Source: Pseudomonadota bacterium (GTDB lineage Bacteria > Myxococcota_A > UBA9160 > PR03). From it: 32,183 bases of DNA. Below, piece after piece: positions 9,630 to 21,034 of the stretch (position 1 is its first letter; each line of letters begins with the position of its first letter). A program made the translations under genes and the position numbers. Below the pieces are notes generated by a model. The model had not been told where the DNA came from and made no database searches. It saw only the letters and a list, made by a program, of their open reading frames with translations. The stretch covers positions 1 through 32,183 of the forward strand of contig QEVM01000031.1 of assembly GCA_003576805.1 (NCBI GenBank). Direction: 5' to 3'.

Positions 9630-12350
9630 ATGAGCCGAGCGTCCGAAGCCGCCCCTCGCGCCGAAGCCGCTTCCGAGGCGGACGCGCCGCCGCGCCGGCG
9701 CCGGCGCTGGCCGTGGATCGTGCTGCTGCTGCTCGTGGCGTTCGTCGTCGGCGTGCGCGTCGCGCTGCCGACCGCGGTCGAGCGCGGCGTCGCGTGGGGC
9801 TCGCGGCACTACCTCGGGCTGCCCGCGCGCCTCGACAACGCGGACTTCGACTTCTGGAACGGGCGCGTCGTGCTCGAGGGCATCACGGTCGGCGCGCGGC
9901 CCGACGGCGTCGCGCCGAACGACGCCGCGCTCGAGCCGCCCGTGCTCGATCCCGCGGCTGCGCTGTTGCACGTGCAGCGCGTCGCGACGCAGCTCTCGTG
10001 GCGCGACCTGCGCGACCGCACGGTGCGGCTCACCGAATTCGTGATCGTGTCGCCGACGGCCCGGCTCGAGCGCGAGGCCGACGGGCGCGTCGATCCGCTG
10101 CGCCACGCGCAGCCGGTCGCCGTGCCGTCCAGCGAGCCGGAGCCGCCCGAGGAGCCGGGCGAGCCGTCGCCGCCGTGGAAGATCGCGCTCGACCGCTTCG
10201 ACCTGCGCGCGCCGGCGCTGCGCGTCATCGACGTGCCGACCGGCGAGAACCTGGTCGAGCTCTCGCTCGACGACTTCCGGCTCGACGGCGTCGCCGTGCT
10301 CGGCAACCAGCTCGAGCTCGCCGGCGTCGGCATCGAAGGTCCCGTGCTGCGCGTGCGGCGCGACCTGCTGCTCGCCGAGCGCAGCGCCCCGCCCGCCGCG
10401 CCGCCGCCGGCCACGGCCGCCGTGCCCGCGCCGACACCGGCCGGTGAAGCCGCGCCGGCGCCGGCGGGAGCGCCCGCTGCGCCGCCGCAGAAGCCCGGCT
10501 ACCGCGTCACCAAGATCGACGTCGAGCGCGCGACCTTCACGTGGATCACGGAGAGTGGGCCGCTCGACGTCGCGATCACGCTGCAGGCGGCCAACGTCAC
10601 GGCGGACGAGGGCGAGCGCTTCCCCGTCTCGCTCCAGCTCGAGATCGGCGACGGCCGCATCGCCGTCGCCGGCGACGTCGGCATCCTGCCGCCGGCGTAC
10701 ACCGGGAGCTTCAGCTGGAGCGACCTTCCGATCCCGCGGCTGCTGCTGGCGTCGGTGCCGCAGTTCGCGGACTGGCTGCAGCAGGCGAAGTCGACCGGCG
10801 ACCTCGCGATCGACGCCGATCCGAGCGGCGCCAAGGGCGAGCCGTCGATGCGCGTCTCGGGGCGCCTCAGCTTCGACGCGCTCGCCGTCGCGGATCCCAA
10901 GGGCACCGAGATCACGCTCGGCTGGAAGCAGCTCGAGGTCGTGATCGACGACGTCTACGCGCCGCTCCCCGTCGAGGGCAAGCCGCCCGGCACGACGAAA
11001 GCGAAGCTCGCCAGCGTGAAGCTCGTCGAGCCGAAGATCCGCTACACGCGGCCGTCGCCGCAGCTCGACGCGCTGCTCGGCATCAACCTCTCGGGCGGCG
11101 CGGGAGCCGGCGGCGCGAAGCCGGCGGAAGAGGCCGCCGAAGCGCCCGCGCCGGAGGAGCCGGTCGCCGAGAAGGTCGAGAAGTCGGCGGCGCCGGACGG
11201 CGCGCCGGCGGAGGGCCCGATCGACCTCGCGATCGCGTCGCTCGAGATGACGGACGGCGAGGTCGAGGCGATCGACAAGACCGTGCAGCCGGTCGCGCGC
11301 ACGCGCGTGCGCGGGCTCTCGCTGCACGCGCAGCAGGTGCGCTTCCCCGAGCCCGCCGCCGACGACGTGCGCTTCCACGCGCTGCTGCCCACCAGCGCGC
11401 AGCTCGACGTGCAGGGCGAGCTCGCGGCGGGCAACGTCGGCGACTTCACGCTGAAGCTGCGCCAGCTCGACCTGCCCGTCTTCAATCCGTACGCGGACCT
11501 CGCCGGCGTCACGGTCGACTCGGGCACCGCGTCCGCGGACGTGAAGCTGAAGATGCGCGGCGCGAAGATGGAGATCGACAACCGCCTCGTGCTCAACGAG
11601 CTCGGGGTCTCGATGCGCAAGCCCGAGACCTTCGAGCGCGAGTTCGGCGTGCCGATCGACCTCGCGCTCGCGCTGCTGCGCGATCCGAAGGGCAACATCG
11701 AGCTGCGCGTGCCGGTGAAGGTGGACGAGCAGGGCTCGTCCGTGGACGTCGGCGCGATCGTGCGCAGCGCGCTGAAGGCGGCGATCGTCGGCGCCGTCAC
11801 CGCGCCGCTCAAGATGATCGGCGCGGTGTTCGGCGGCGGCGGCGACGACGGCGGCGTCTCGCTCGATCCGCTGCCCGCCGTCGCGGGCGGCGCGCAGCTC
11901 GAGGGCGACCAGAGCGCGCGCATCGACGGGCTCGCCGCGATGCTGGCGCAGCGCCCGGCGATCGGCCTCGCGCTGCGCGGCCGCACGGGTCCCGCGGATC
12001 GCCCGAAGCTCGCCGAGCAGATGCTGCTCGAGCGCTGGCAGGCGGGCGAAGGGCTCCCCGAGCTCGAGGACGCGGGCTTCTTCGAGCGCCGCCGCATCGG
12101 GCAAGCGCTGTCGGCGCGCGTCGCAGGCGAGGACGCGCCGCTCGAAGGCGAGGACCAGGCGCTCTACGAGCGCTACGTCGCCGCCGTGCAGGTGCCCGAC
12201 GAACGGCTCGCCGCGCTTGCGACCCAGCGAGCCGAGCACGTGCGCGAGCGGCTCGTCGCGAAGGGCGTCCCCGCCCAGCGCGTCGCGGTGGCGGGCGTCG
12301 CGAGCGAGGGCGAGCCGGGCGTCGTCGTCGGCTTCGCGGCGGGCAGTTAG
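9630..12350 (+). CDS. DUF748/AsmA-like envelope protein
   Basis: A 906-aa protein with a cytoplasmic basic N-terminus (RRRRRW), one membrane anchor (about residues 28-48, PWIVLLLLVAFVVGVRVAL) and a long periplasmic part of amphipathic beta-strands. It matches the DUF748 branch of the AsmA-like superfamily: RLDNADFDFWNGRVVLEGI, PKIRYTRPSPQLDALLGIN, FNPYADLAGVTVDSG, a NRLVLNELGVS block and the closing LAQRPAIGLALRGRTGPADR region before a helical C-terminus. AsmA-like proteins bridge the envelope and are linked to lipid transport and outer-membrane homeostasis; that role here is inference. A Pro/Ala-rich linker lies near residues 255-285. The gene starts 31 bp after the transporter gene, probably on its own leaderless transcript. 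Its stop TAG lies in a palindrome arm shared with opgH. Confidence 0.85.
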   Translation: MSRASEAAPRAEAASEADAPPRRRRRWPWIVLLLLVAFVVGVRVALPTAVERGVAWGSRHYLGLPARLDNADFDFWNGRVVLEGITVGARPDGVAPNDAALEPPVLDPAAALLHVQRVATQLSWRDLRDRTVRLTEFVIVSPTARLEREADGRVDPLRHAQPVAVPSSEPEPPEEPGEPSPPWKIALDRFDLRAPALRVIDVPTGENLVELSLDDFRLDGVAVLGNQLELAGVGIEGPVLRVRRDLLLAERSAPPAAPPPATAAVPAPTPAGEAAPAPAGAPAAPPQKPGYRVTKIDVERATFTWITESGPLDVAITLQAANVTADEGERFPVSLQLEIGDGRIAVAGDVGILPPAYTGSFSWSDLPIPRLLLASVPQFADWLQQAKSTGDLAIDADPSGAKGEPSMRVSGRLSFDALAVADPKGTEITLGWKQLEVVIDDVYAPLPVEGKPPGTTKAKLASVKLVEPKIRYTRPSPQLDALLGINLSGGAGAGGAKPAEEAAEAPAPEEPVAEKVEKSAAPDGAPAEGPIDLAIASLEMTDGEVEAIDKTVQPVARTRVRGLSLHAQQVRFPEPAADDVRFHALLPTSAQLDVQGELAAGNVGDFTLKLRQLDLPVFNPYADLAGVTVDSGTASADVKLKMRGAKMEIDNRLVLNELGVSMRKPETFEREFGVPIDLALALLRDPKGNIELRVPVKVDEQGSSVDVGAIVRSALKAAIVGAVTAPLKMIGAVFGGGGDDGGVSLDPLPAVAGGAQLEGDQSARIDGLAAMLAQRPAIGLALRGRTGPADRPKLAEQMLLERWQAGEGLPELEDAGFFERRRIGQALSARVAGEDAPLEGEDQALYERYVAAVQVPDERLAALATQRAEHVRERLVAKGVPAQRVAVAGVASEGEPGVVVGFAAGS

Positions 12351-12512
12351 GAGCCCGACCCAGGACGACTCGGGTCGCCCGGCCGCCGCGGCATCGCCGC
12401 CAACTGCGTTGCGCTCCTTGCGCCGTAGCTCCCGCTACGGCTCAGTCGCGCGCCTCGTTGGCGTCGCGCCGCGACGCCCGAGCTCCGCCTCTCATCCCGG
12501 GTCAGGCTCCTA
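12348..12512. repeat. 165-bp imperfect palindrome between convergent genes
   Basis: Terminal arms 12348-12367 and 12493-12512 are inverted repeats matching at 17 of 20 positions, and each begins with the TAG stop codon of its flanking gene. Further complementary pairs nest inside: CTCGGG (12369-12374) with CCCGAG (12477-12482), GCCAAC (12399-12404) with GTTGGC (12457-12462), and a central 8-bp stem 12422-12429/12434-12441 with a 4-nt loop. It could be a bidirectional terminator, a REP-like element or a small MITE. No target-site duplication was identified. Confidence 0.7.
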
Positions 12513-15179
12513 GCGCGAGAGCCCCCACGCCGCCGCGCGCTCGCGGTCGGCGAGCTCCCACACCGTGTGGTGCAGCGTGAGCATGGCTTCGGAGTCGCGC
12601 AGCAGGCGGCGGCGCTCGCTCGGGCCGAGCGCCTGCGGGCCCTTGCGCACGCCGCGCTGCACCAGCTCGGCGTGATGGCGGCGCAGCCGGTCGGCGAACG
12701 AGCGGCCGCTGCCGATCAGCGCGCAGTGGACGGCGTTGTGCAGCGGGTCGACGACCGCGCGCACGAAGCCGTCGCGGCGCCACTCCGGCAGCATGATCGC
12801 CTGCTCCTCGGCGACCTCGACGTCGCGCTGCACGTCGAGGATCTCGCGCGGTGGGTTCGTCTCCTCGGGAATCAGCAGCAGGCCGCGCTTGCGCGCGCGG
12901 CGGCCCGGGCGCACGCGGCTCGTCCACACCGAGACCGGGATCGCGAGGATCAGCGCCGCGACGACGGGCGTCAGCCACCACGCGTAGTGCGGGTTCAGCC
13001 AGCCGACCAGCCCCGCCCAGCAGCACGCCACGATCGTGTCGGTGCCGTGATGGCGGATCGCCTCGCTCCAGCTCGTCTCCGCGTCGCCGCGCGTCTGCGA
13101 GTGCCACACGACGGTGTGGCCGACCAGGTTGGTCAGCACGAAGCGCGTGTGGAACACCATGCGGATCGGCGCGAGCAGGCTCGAGAGCAGCGTCTCGAAC
13201 ACGACGCTGCCGAGCAGCTTGCCCGCGCCGCCGTACTGCTTCGCCTCGCCGCGGCCGAGCGTCAGCACGATCGCGAGGATCTTGGGCAGGAACAGGATCG
13301 CCGCGGTGACGCCGGCGAGCGCGATCGCCCAGTCGGGCCGCCACACCGGCCACTCCGGGAACAGGCTGCGGCCCTCCGGGAAGTAGACCGGCTCGCGCAC
13401 CGACTCGTAGATCGCGGCCGCCGTCGAGAGCAGCAGGAAGGTGAACCACAGCATCGCGGAGACGTACGAGAGCACGCCGTTCAGGAACAGCGCGCGGTGC
13501 GCGCCGTAGAGGCCCTCGGTCGGCAGCAGCCGCAGGTGCTGGATGTTGCCCTGACACCAGCGGCGGTCGCGCTTCATCTCCTCGAGCAGCGACGACGGCA
13601 CCTCCTCCCAGCTACCGGGCAGGTCGTAGGCGAGCCAGAGCGCCCAGCCGGCGCGGCCCATCAGCGCCGCCTCGACGAAGTCGTGCGAGAGGATCTCGCC
13701 GCCGAGCGGCGGCTCGCCCGGCAGGCGCGGCAGCGCGCAGTGCTCCATGAACGGCGCGACGCGGATGATCGTGTTGTGGCCCCAGTACTGGCCCTCGCCG
13801 AGCTGCCAGTAGTGGAGGCCGGCGGCGAAGATGCGCCCGTAGAGCCGGCTCGTGAACTGCTGCACGCGCGCGAACAGCGACGACTGGTTCACCGCGGTCG
13901 GCGCGGTCTGGATCATGCCGACGCCCGGGTTCGCCTCCATCAGCTCGGTCAGGCGCACCAGCGCGTCGCCGCTCATCACGCTGTCGGCGTCGAGCATGAT
14001 CATGTAGCGGTACGCGCCGCCGAAGCGGCGGCACCAGTCGGAGACGTTGCCGCTCTTGCGCTCGATGCGGACCTTGCGGCGCCGGTAGAAGCAGCGGCCG
14101 AAGGCCTTCTGCTCGCGGCACCACGCGAACCAGGCCGCCTCCTCCTGCATCGCCTTCGACGGATCGCGCGTGTCCGAGAGCACGTAGAAGTGGAAGGGCG
14201 CCGCCTTGCCGGTGCGCTCGAGCGAGCGGTGGATCGCGCGCAGCCCGGCGAAGACGCGCTCGACCGGCTCCTCGCAGATCGGCATGACGACCGCGGTCAG
14301 CACCTCGTCGCCGAGCTCCTTGCGGTCCTGCGCGTCGCTCTTGGTGATCGCGAACCGGTCCCGCCGGAAGAGAAGCAGGAAGAAGCCGAACAGCGCCGTC
14401 CAGAAGCCGATCGAGATCCAGCCGAAGAGCGCGCCGAAGCACACCGCGATCGCGATCTCGAGCGGATTGCGGCCCTGCTGCGGCAGCACGTCGAGCATGA
14501 AGCCGCCCGCCACGATGCTCGGGATCCACACGAGCAGGCCGAGCAGCGTGCGGCGCCGGCGCGCGGCCCAGCTCCAGGGGCGCGTCGTGCGCGCGCCCAG
14601 CGCGCGCTCGTGGCCCGGGATGCGCGGCGCGTGCGGCCCGACCTGGTGCTGCTCGGGCGCCGCGGCGGGCACGATCGAACGGCGCAGCCCGCGCCACAGG
14701 AAGCGGTTCGGCGACATCCACGCGCGCGCGAACGGCGGCATCGACGAAAGGCGCCGGCGCACGGGCAGCGGCGCGGCGAGCACCTGGAGCGGCACCTGCG
14801 ACGCGCCGCCCGCGAACGCCGCGGTGAGGCGCCACGCCAGGAACTCGTCGTCGGAGTCGAGCGCCTCGCGGCTGCGCGGCAGCTTCGCGAGCAGCAGCCC
14901 GCGCATCGCGCGCATGGTGTCGGCGAGCGCGTCGCTGCTCTGGCTTGCGGCGGCGGCGGCCTGCTCGGCGGCCTCGGTGGCGATCGCGCTCGCGTCAGGC
15001 TCGTCCACGCCGGCCGCGAGCAGGTAGTCGTGCGCGCGCGCCACCGCGCTGCGCCAGTCGTGGAGCAGGCTCGAGCGCGGCAGCCCGGAGCGGCTTCGAT
15101 TCGGGCCGCCGCTTTCGCCGGGCGCGTCGTCCGCTGCGCGGTCGCCGGCCGGGACCACGCGGGTGGGGGATTCGCTCAT
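12510..15179 (-). CDS. opgH: Periplasmic glucan glucosyltransferase OpgH (MdoH)
   Basis: Inner-membrane family-2 glucosyltransferase that makes the beta-1,2-glucan backbone of osmoregulated periplasmic glucans from UDP-glucose. Length is 889 aa (E. coli about 847). ATG at 15177-15179 overlaps the opgG stop; the frame stays open upstream only as a shadow of opgG. The N-terminal cytoplasmic region (1-200) is followed by membrane helices (about 211-230 and 240-272). The GT2 domain carries LDADS (396-400), SHDFVEAAL (498-506) and RDRRWCQGN (537-545, the Q-x-x-R-W region of this family), all intact. At least five membrane helices follow. Export and chain handling should involve OpgG. The distal end abuts the palindrome at 12348-12512. 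Confidence 0.95.
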   Translation of the reverse strand: MSESPTRVVPAGDRAADDAPGESGGPNRSRSGLPRSSLLHDWRSAVARAHDYLLAAGVDEPDASAIATEAAEQAAAAASQSSDALADTMRAMRGLLLAKLPRSREALDSDDEFLAWRLTAAFAGGASQVPLQVLAAPLPVRRRLSSMPPFARAWMSPNRFLWRGLRRSIVPAAAPEQHQVGPHAPRIPGHERALGARTTRPWSWAARRRRTLLGLLVWIPSIVAGGFMLDVLPQQGRNPLEIAIAVCFGALFGWISIGFWTALFGFFLLLFRRDRFAITKSDAQDRKELGDEVLTAVVMPICEEPVERVFAGLRAIHRSLERTGKAAPFHFYVLSDTRDPSKAMQEEAAWFAWCREQKAFGRCFYRRRKVRIERKSGNVSDWCRRFGGAYRYMIMLDADSVMSGDALVRLTELMEANPGVGMIQTAPTAVNQSSLFARVQQFTSRLYGRIFAAGLHYWQLGEGQYWGHNTIIRVAPFMEHCALPRLPGEPPLGGEILSHDFVEAALMGRAGWALWLAYDLPGSWEEVPSSLLEEMKRDRRWCQGNIQHLRLLPTEGLYGAHRALFLNGVLSYVSAMLWFTFLLLSTAAAIYESVREPVYFPEGRSLFPEWPVWRPDWAIALAGVTAAILFLPKILAIVLTLGRGEAKQYGGAGKLLGSVVFETLLSSLLAPIRMVFHTRFVLTNLVGHTVVWHSQTRGDAETSWSEAIRHHGTDTIVACCWAGLVGWLNPHYAWWLTPVVAALILAIPVSVWTSRVRPGRRARKRGLLLIPEETNPPREILDVQRDVEVAEEQAIMLPEWRRDGFVRAVVDPLHNAVHCALIGSGRSFADRLRRHHAELVQRGVRKGPQALGPSERRRLLRDSEAMLTLHHTVWELADRERAAAWGLSR

Positions 15180-16747
15180 GGCTCCTGAACGTAGGACCAC
15201 GTCTCGGTGAGCGCTTCCTCGCCGTGGCGCAGGAATGCGCGCATCTCGACCGAGTTGCCGCCCTGCGGCCGCACCTGGAAGATCAGCCGCCACTGGCCGT
15301 TCACCGGGTTCTTCACGACCTGCTGCTCGAGCAGCTCGCCGCCGCCGACCGTGACGACGCCCTGGAGCACCGTCTCGGCGGGCAGCACCTCCAGGCTCTT
15401 GCCCGCGAAGTCCACGACGAAGCGCCAGCCGTCCTCGAAGGTGCCGCGGTCGCGCCGCGTGGCGATCACGCGGCCCGCGGGCGGCAGCACCGGGTCGTCG
15501 CCGTACCAGGTCATGCGGTACGCGTGGTCGAGCGGCTGCATCGGCTCGGGCATCGGATCGGGCAGCCAGTACGACACGACGTTGTCGTGGATGTCCGCCT
15601 GCGTCGGAATCTGCACGAGCTCCACGGCGCCCGGCCCCCAGTCGCCCTTCGGCTCGATCCACACCGACGGCCGCGTCTCCATGCGCGTCTCGAGGTCCTG
15701 GTAGTGCTCGTAGTCGCGGTCGCGCTGGATCAGACCGAAGCCGCGCGGATTCGTCATGCGGAAGGAGTTGACCGTGAGCTGGCGCGGGTTCTTGAGCGGC
15801 CGCCACGTCCACTCGCTGGTCGAGTCGAAGAGCAGGAGGCCGTCGGAGTCGTGGACCTCGGGCCGGTAGTCCTCGTTGCGGCTCGGATTGTTCTCCCCCG
15901 AGTAGAACATGCTGGTGAGCGGCGCGATGCCGAGCTTGCCGACCTTCTTGCGCAGGAACAGCCGCGACTCGACGTCCACGATCGTCTTGTCGCCCGGATA
16001 CACGATGAAGCGGTAGGCGCCGGTCAGCCGCGGGCTGTCGAGCAGCGCGTAGATCTCCATCTCCTTGGCGGTCGGCGCCGGCCGCACCAGCCAGAACTCC
16101 TTGAAGAACGGGAACTCCTCGCCCGAGGGCAGCGCGGTGTCCACCGCGACGCCGCGCGCCGAGAGCCCGTAGGCGTGCTCCTTGCCGACGGCGCGGAAGT
16201 AGCTGGCGCCGAGGAAGACGATGACCTCGTCCTTGTAGCCCGCGGTCTTGATCGGGTAGTGCACGCGGAAGCCGGCGAAGCCCATGTCCTGGGGCACGCG
16301 GCTCGCGAACTCGTTCTTGCCGTAGTCGAACTGGTTCGGGTTGAACGGCACGTCGCGCACGCCCTGCGCGTCCACCTCGTGGACCTTCACGGTGCGGTCG
16401 TAGAACAGGCCGGCGTGGAAGAACTGCACCTCGAAGCTGGAGTCCTTGCGGCGCCAGAGCGATTGCTCGGGCTTGAAGCGGACGTCGCGCCACTGGTCGT
16501 AGGAGATCTGGAGCAGCCACTCCGGGACGTCGACGCCGTGCGGATCCTTGAACGGCGAGCGCGCGAGCTTCTCGGCGCGCTTCGAGACCGCCTCGAAGTC
16601 GAAGGCGGGCTTGCGCTTGGACGGCTTGCGCGCCTGCGCGTCGGCGGCGAAGGGCGCGAGCGCGAGCGCCAGCCCGGCGGCAAAGCAGGCGAAGAGCCGG
16701 AGCCGGCCCGGCGACCGGGCCTCCACCGTGGCGGCGTGCGGAATCAC
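15176..16747 (-). CDS. opgG: Periplasmic glucan biosynthesis protein OpgG (MdoG)
   Basis: Periplasmic partner of OpgH, 523 aa (E. coli OpgG 511). Signal peptide LRLFACFAAGLALALAPFAADAQA, then the MdoG fold (PF04349): FDFEAVSKRAEKLA, PEWLLQISYDQWRDVRF, FFHAGLFYDRTVKVHEVD, VPFNPNQFDYG, SEWTWRPLKNPRQL, NSFRMTNPRGFGLIQRDRDYEHYQDLE and DNVVSYWLPDPMP. OpgG and its paralogue OpgD form glycoside hydrolase family GH186, acting on beta-1,2-glucan; operon position with opgH favours OpgG, although OpgD cannot be excluded from sequence alone. The start is GTG at 16745-16747, preceded by a GGGGGA-type ribosome-binding site and giving a clean signal peptide. Translation is coupled to opgH through an ATGA overlap. 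Confidence 0.93.
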   Translation of the reverse strand: MIPHAATVEARSPGRLRLFACFAAGLALALAPFAADAQARKPSKRKPAFDFEAVSKRAEKLARSPFKDPHGVDVPEWLLQISYDQWRDVRFKPEQSLWRRKDSSFEVQFFHAGLFYDRTVKVHEVDAQGVRDVPFNPNQFDYGKNEFASRVPQDMGFAGFRVHYPIKTAGYKDEVIVFLGASYFRAVGKEHAYGLSARGVAVDTALPSGEEFPFFKEFWLVRPAPTAKEMEIYALLDSPRLTGAYRFIVYPGDKTIVDVESRLFLRKKVGKLGIAPLTSMFYSGENNPSRNEDYRPEVHDSDGLLLFDSTSEWTWRPLKNPRQLTVNSFRMTNPRGFGLIQRDRDYEHYQDLETRMETRPSVWIEPKGDWGPGAVELVQIPTQADIHDNVVSYWLPDPMPEPMQPLDHAYRMTWYGDDPVLPPAGRVIATRRDRGTFEDGWRFVVDFAGKSLEVLPAETVLQGVVTVGGGELLEQQVVKNPVNGQWRLIFQVRPQGGNSVEMRAFLRHGEEALTETWSYVQEP

Positions 16748-17157
16748 TCGCTTCCCCCAGACTGGATTGGCGCGCGGGACGTGCTCCGCGCTCGCCGTCC
16801 GCCGCCGGGCTCGCAGAGCAGTCGAGGCGCCGATCGCGCCGCGCTTCCCCGGGTGGTGTCGGACGAGCGCGGGATGTTCGGGGATTCCATTCGCTCCGCA
16901 ATGCCGGGACGCGCCCCCGCGCCGCCGGCTGAGAGGCGATCTTCACTTTTCGCAGCCGCCGTGCTTGACCCGGGCGGTCACGGTGCTTACCCACCACCCG
17001 CTTCCGGGAGCCGGACCCCGATCGCAACGGGTGCGCCGGCTTCCCGAACCCCTCGCGCCGGGCGCGCTCGACTCGCGAGCGTCCCGGACGGGGACCCGAA
17101 CAACACAACGGAACGCGCGGAGTCGCCCGGGCGACCCCGCGATCGGAGAGCGATCGC
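16748..17157. other. Divergent opgG/groES regulatory region, 410 bp
   Basis: No gene is supported here. On the plus side are the candidate groES promoter at 16965-16993, a small hairpin in the presumed groES leader (CGCTCG/CGAGCG near 17066-17082) and the GGAG ribosome-binding site at 17145-17148. Next to 16748 is the purine-rich ribosome-binding site for opgG. The CIRCE inverted repeat (TTAGCACTC-N9-GAGTGCTAA), the usual HrcA operator, is absent. Confidence 0.6.
16965..16993 (+). promoter_or_regulatory. Candidate groESL promoter
   Basis: TTGACC at 16965-16970 is followed after 17 nt by TACCCA at 16988-16993. The -35 is good and the -10 is poor (TA-start only). The preceding C gives CTTGAC, which also resembles the -35 of heat-shock sigma-32 promoters, but no CCCCAT-type -10 follows at the expected spacing. 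The leader to groES would be about 160 nt. Confidence 0.4.
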
Positions 17158-17445
17158 ATGAAGATTCGACCCCTTCACGACCGCATCCTCGTCAAGCGCA
17201 TCGACGAGGAAGCCAAGACCAAGGGCGGGATCATCATTCCCGATACCGCCAAGGAGAAGCCCCAGGAGGGCAAGGTGGTGGCCGTCGGCGCCGGCAAGGT
17301 GAACGAGGACGGCACGGTCCGCCCGATGGACGTCAAGGTCGGCGACCGCATCCTGTTCTCGAAGTACGCCGGCACCGACGTCAAGCTCGAGGGCGACGAG
17401 CACATCATCATCCGCGAGGACGACGTCCTCGGCATCCTGAGCTGA
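17158..17445 (+). CDS. groES: Co-chaperonin GroES
   Basis: A 95-aa (10-kDa) co-chaperonin that caps the GroEL ring in the cytoplasm. It begins [18 protein letters not shown] and contains the mobile loop [21 protein letters not shown] (about residues 20-40) with the GroEL-contacting GGIIIP core. It ends with [19 protein letters not shown]. Length is exactly typical. The start ATG at 17158 has GGAG at 17145-17148. groEL follows after 14 bp, so the pair forms the usual heat-shock operon. Confidence 0.98.
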   Translation: MKIRPLHDRILVKRIDEEAKTKGGIIIPDTAKEKPQEGKVVAVGAGKVNEDGTVRPMDVKVGDRILFSKYAGTDVKLEGDEHIIIREDDVLGILS

Positions 17446-17459
17446 GGGAGATCAACTAG

Positions 17460-19118
<1,659 letters not shown>

Positions 19119-19146
19119 TCTCCGGCTCCCTCGACGTTGGCAAGTG

Positions 19147-19183
19147 AACGGCCCTCCGACCTCGCGGTCGGAGGGCCGTTTCG
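19147..19183 (+). terminator. Rho-independent terminator of groESL
   Basis: A perfect 15-bp stem (19147-19161 pairs with 19166-19180) closes a TCGC tetraloop and merges into a short T-run (19179-19181). The stem is GC-rich in its centre (GGCCCTCCGACC). It sits just after the groEL stop and before the candidate promoter of the next gene, so it should insulate the operon. Because the A/T ends are palindromic, it could also work weakly on the other strand. Confidence 0.9.
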
Positions 19184-19212
19184 CGTCGCGCCGGCGGCGT
19201 GCTTCGATTCGT

Positions 19213-19218
19213 TAGCTT
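19213..19218 (+). promoter_or_regulatory. Candidate -10 box (TAGCTT) of a leaderless transcript
   Basis: TAGCTT ends 6 nt before the GTG at 19225 and the spacer GGGCGC is nearly identical to that before the gene at 9630 (GGGCGCG). No ribosome-binding site is present. This suggests transcription begins at or beside the start codon. Confidence 0.5.
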
Positions 19219-19224
19219 GGGCGC

Positions 19225-20418
<1,194 letters not shown>

Positions 20419-20424
20419 CGCCGC

Positions 20425-20892
20425 TCAGCTCGGCTTCGCCGCGCACTTCTTCAGCGGCACGCCATTGAGCGGGAAGCGCTCCGCGAGCTTCTTCGCCTTC
20501 GCCTGGATCGCCTGCAGCTGCGCGTTCTGCGGGCCCTTCATCTCGTGGTAGATGTCGACGCGCGTGACGCCCGGCTTCTCGTCGGCGTTGAAGAACACGG
20601 TGAACGGCTGCTCGCCGTCCCAGTCGGGCAGCGCGACGACCGAGTTGCCGGTGTAGTCCGGTCCGAAGAACGTTTGCGGGATCGCGACGTTCCCCCACGT
20701 CTGGCTGTCGCTGCCGTTGCGCAGCGTGAGCTGCTCCTCGGCGACGCGCAGCCGCACGGCGGAGTCGCAGCCGCCGCTGGCAGGCACCCAGTCGCCCTGG
20801 TGCTCGGCGGGGATCGCGTCCCGTGCGGCCGCGGGCGAAGCCGCGAACGCGAGCGAGAGGGCCGCGATCGCGGCGCGGGCGAGCAGGCGCAT
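20425..20892 (-). CDS. Small periplasmic protein, function unknown
   Basis: A 155-aa exported protein I do not recognise. The signal peptide is MRLLARAAIAALSLAFAASPAAA, with cleavage likely before RDAIPAEHQGDW. The mature part has an early AEHQGDWVPASGGCDSAVRLRVAEEQLTLRNG segment of the kind seen in small lipocalin-like or META-like periplasmic proteins, then WDGEQPFTVFFNADEKPGVTRVDIYHEM. It has a basic tail with a second Cys (LKKCAAKPS), so Cys41 and Cys151 (approximately) could form a disulfide. The start ATG at 20890-20892 was chosen over longer options because GGAGGA (20897-20902 complement) sits 4 nt upstream and the signal peptide begins there. It diverges from the monooxygenase gene. 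Confidence 0.8.
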   Translation of the reverse strand: MRLLARAAIAALSLAFAASPAAARDAIPAEHQGDWVPASGGCDSAVRLRVAEEQLTLRNGSDSQTWGNVAIPQTFFGPDYTGNSVVALPDWDGEQPFTVFFNADEKPGVTRVDIYHEMKGPQNAQLQAIQAKAKKLAERFPLNGVPLKKCAAKPS

Positions 20893-20896
20893 GAGG

Positions 20897-20902
20897 TCCT
20901 CC
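20897..20902 (-). promoter_or_regulatory. Ribosome-binding site deciding the start at 20892
   Basis: GGAGGA on the minus strand, 4 nt before the ATG. It supports this start over in-frame upstream codons that would bury the signal peptide. Confidence 0.7.
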
Positions 20903-21022
20903 GGGTTCGTCCCGCCGCGATCGTGCGCGCGAAGCGCTCGCTTGGCAACCCGCGCCGCGCGCGTGTCGCGCCGCCGGCAGCGCGGCCTGGCGCGATTCGG
21001 TATCGAGTCGCCGCGCCCGCGC

Positions 21023-21028
21023 GAGGAG
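21023..21028 (+). promoter_or_regulatory. Ribosome-binding site deciding the start at 21035
   Basis: GAGGAG lies 6 nt before ATG 21035. The same frame is open another 318 bp upstream, but that part lacks a recognisable protein and overlaps the divergent gene. Confidence 0.75.
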
Positions 21029-21034
21029 CCTCCC

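Noticed and set aside
9546..12239. An 897-residue minus-strand frame opposite the DUF748 gene.
   Set aside because: Arg/Ala/Asp-rich composition typical of high-GC shadows; the plus frame has a membrane anchor and family motifs.
12567..15188. An 873-residue plus-strand frame opposite opgH.
   Set aside because: No recognisable motif; opgH with intact GT2 motifs occupies the other strand.
16929..16990. A GGCTGAGAG string in the opgG/groES gap resembling the start of a TPP riboswitch.
   Set aside because: The conserved CCTGATCTGG-type half and the paired stems are missing, and no thiamine gene is adjacent.
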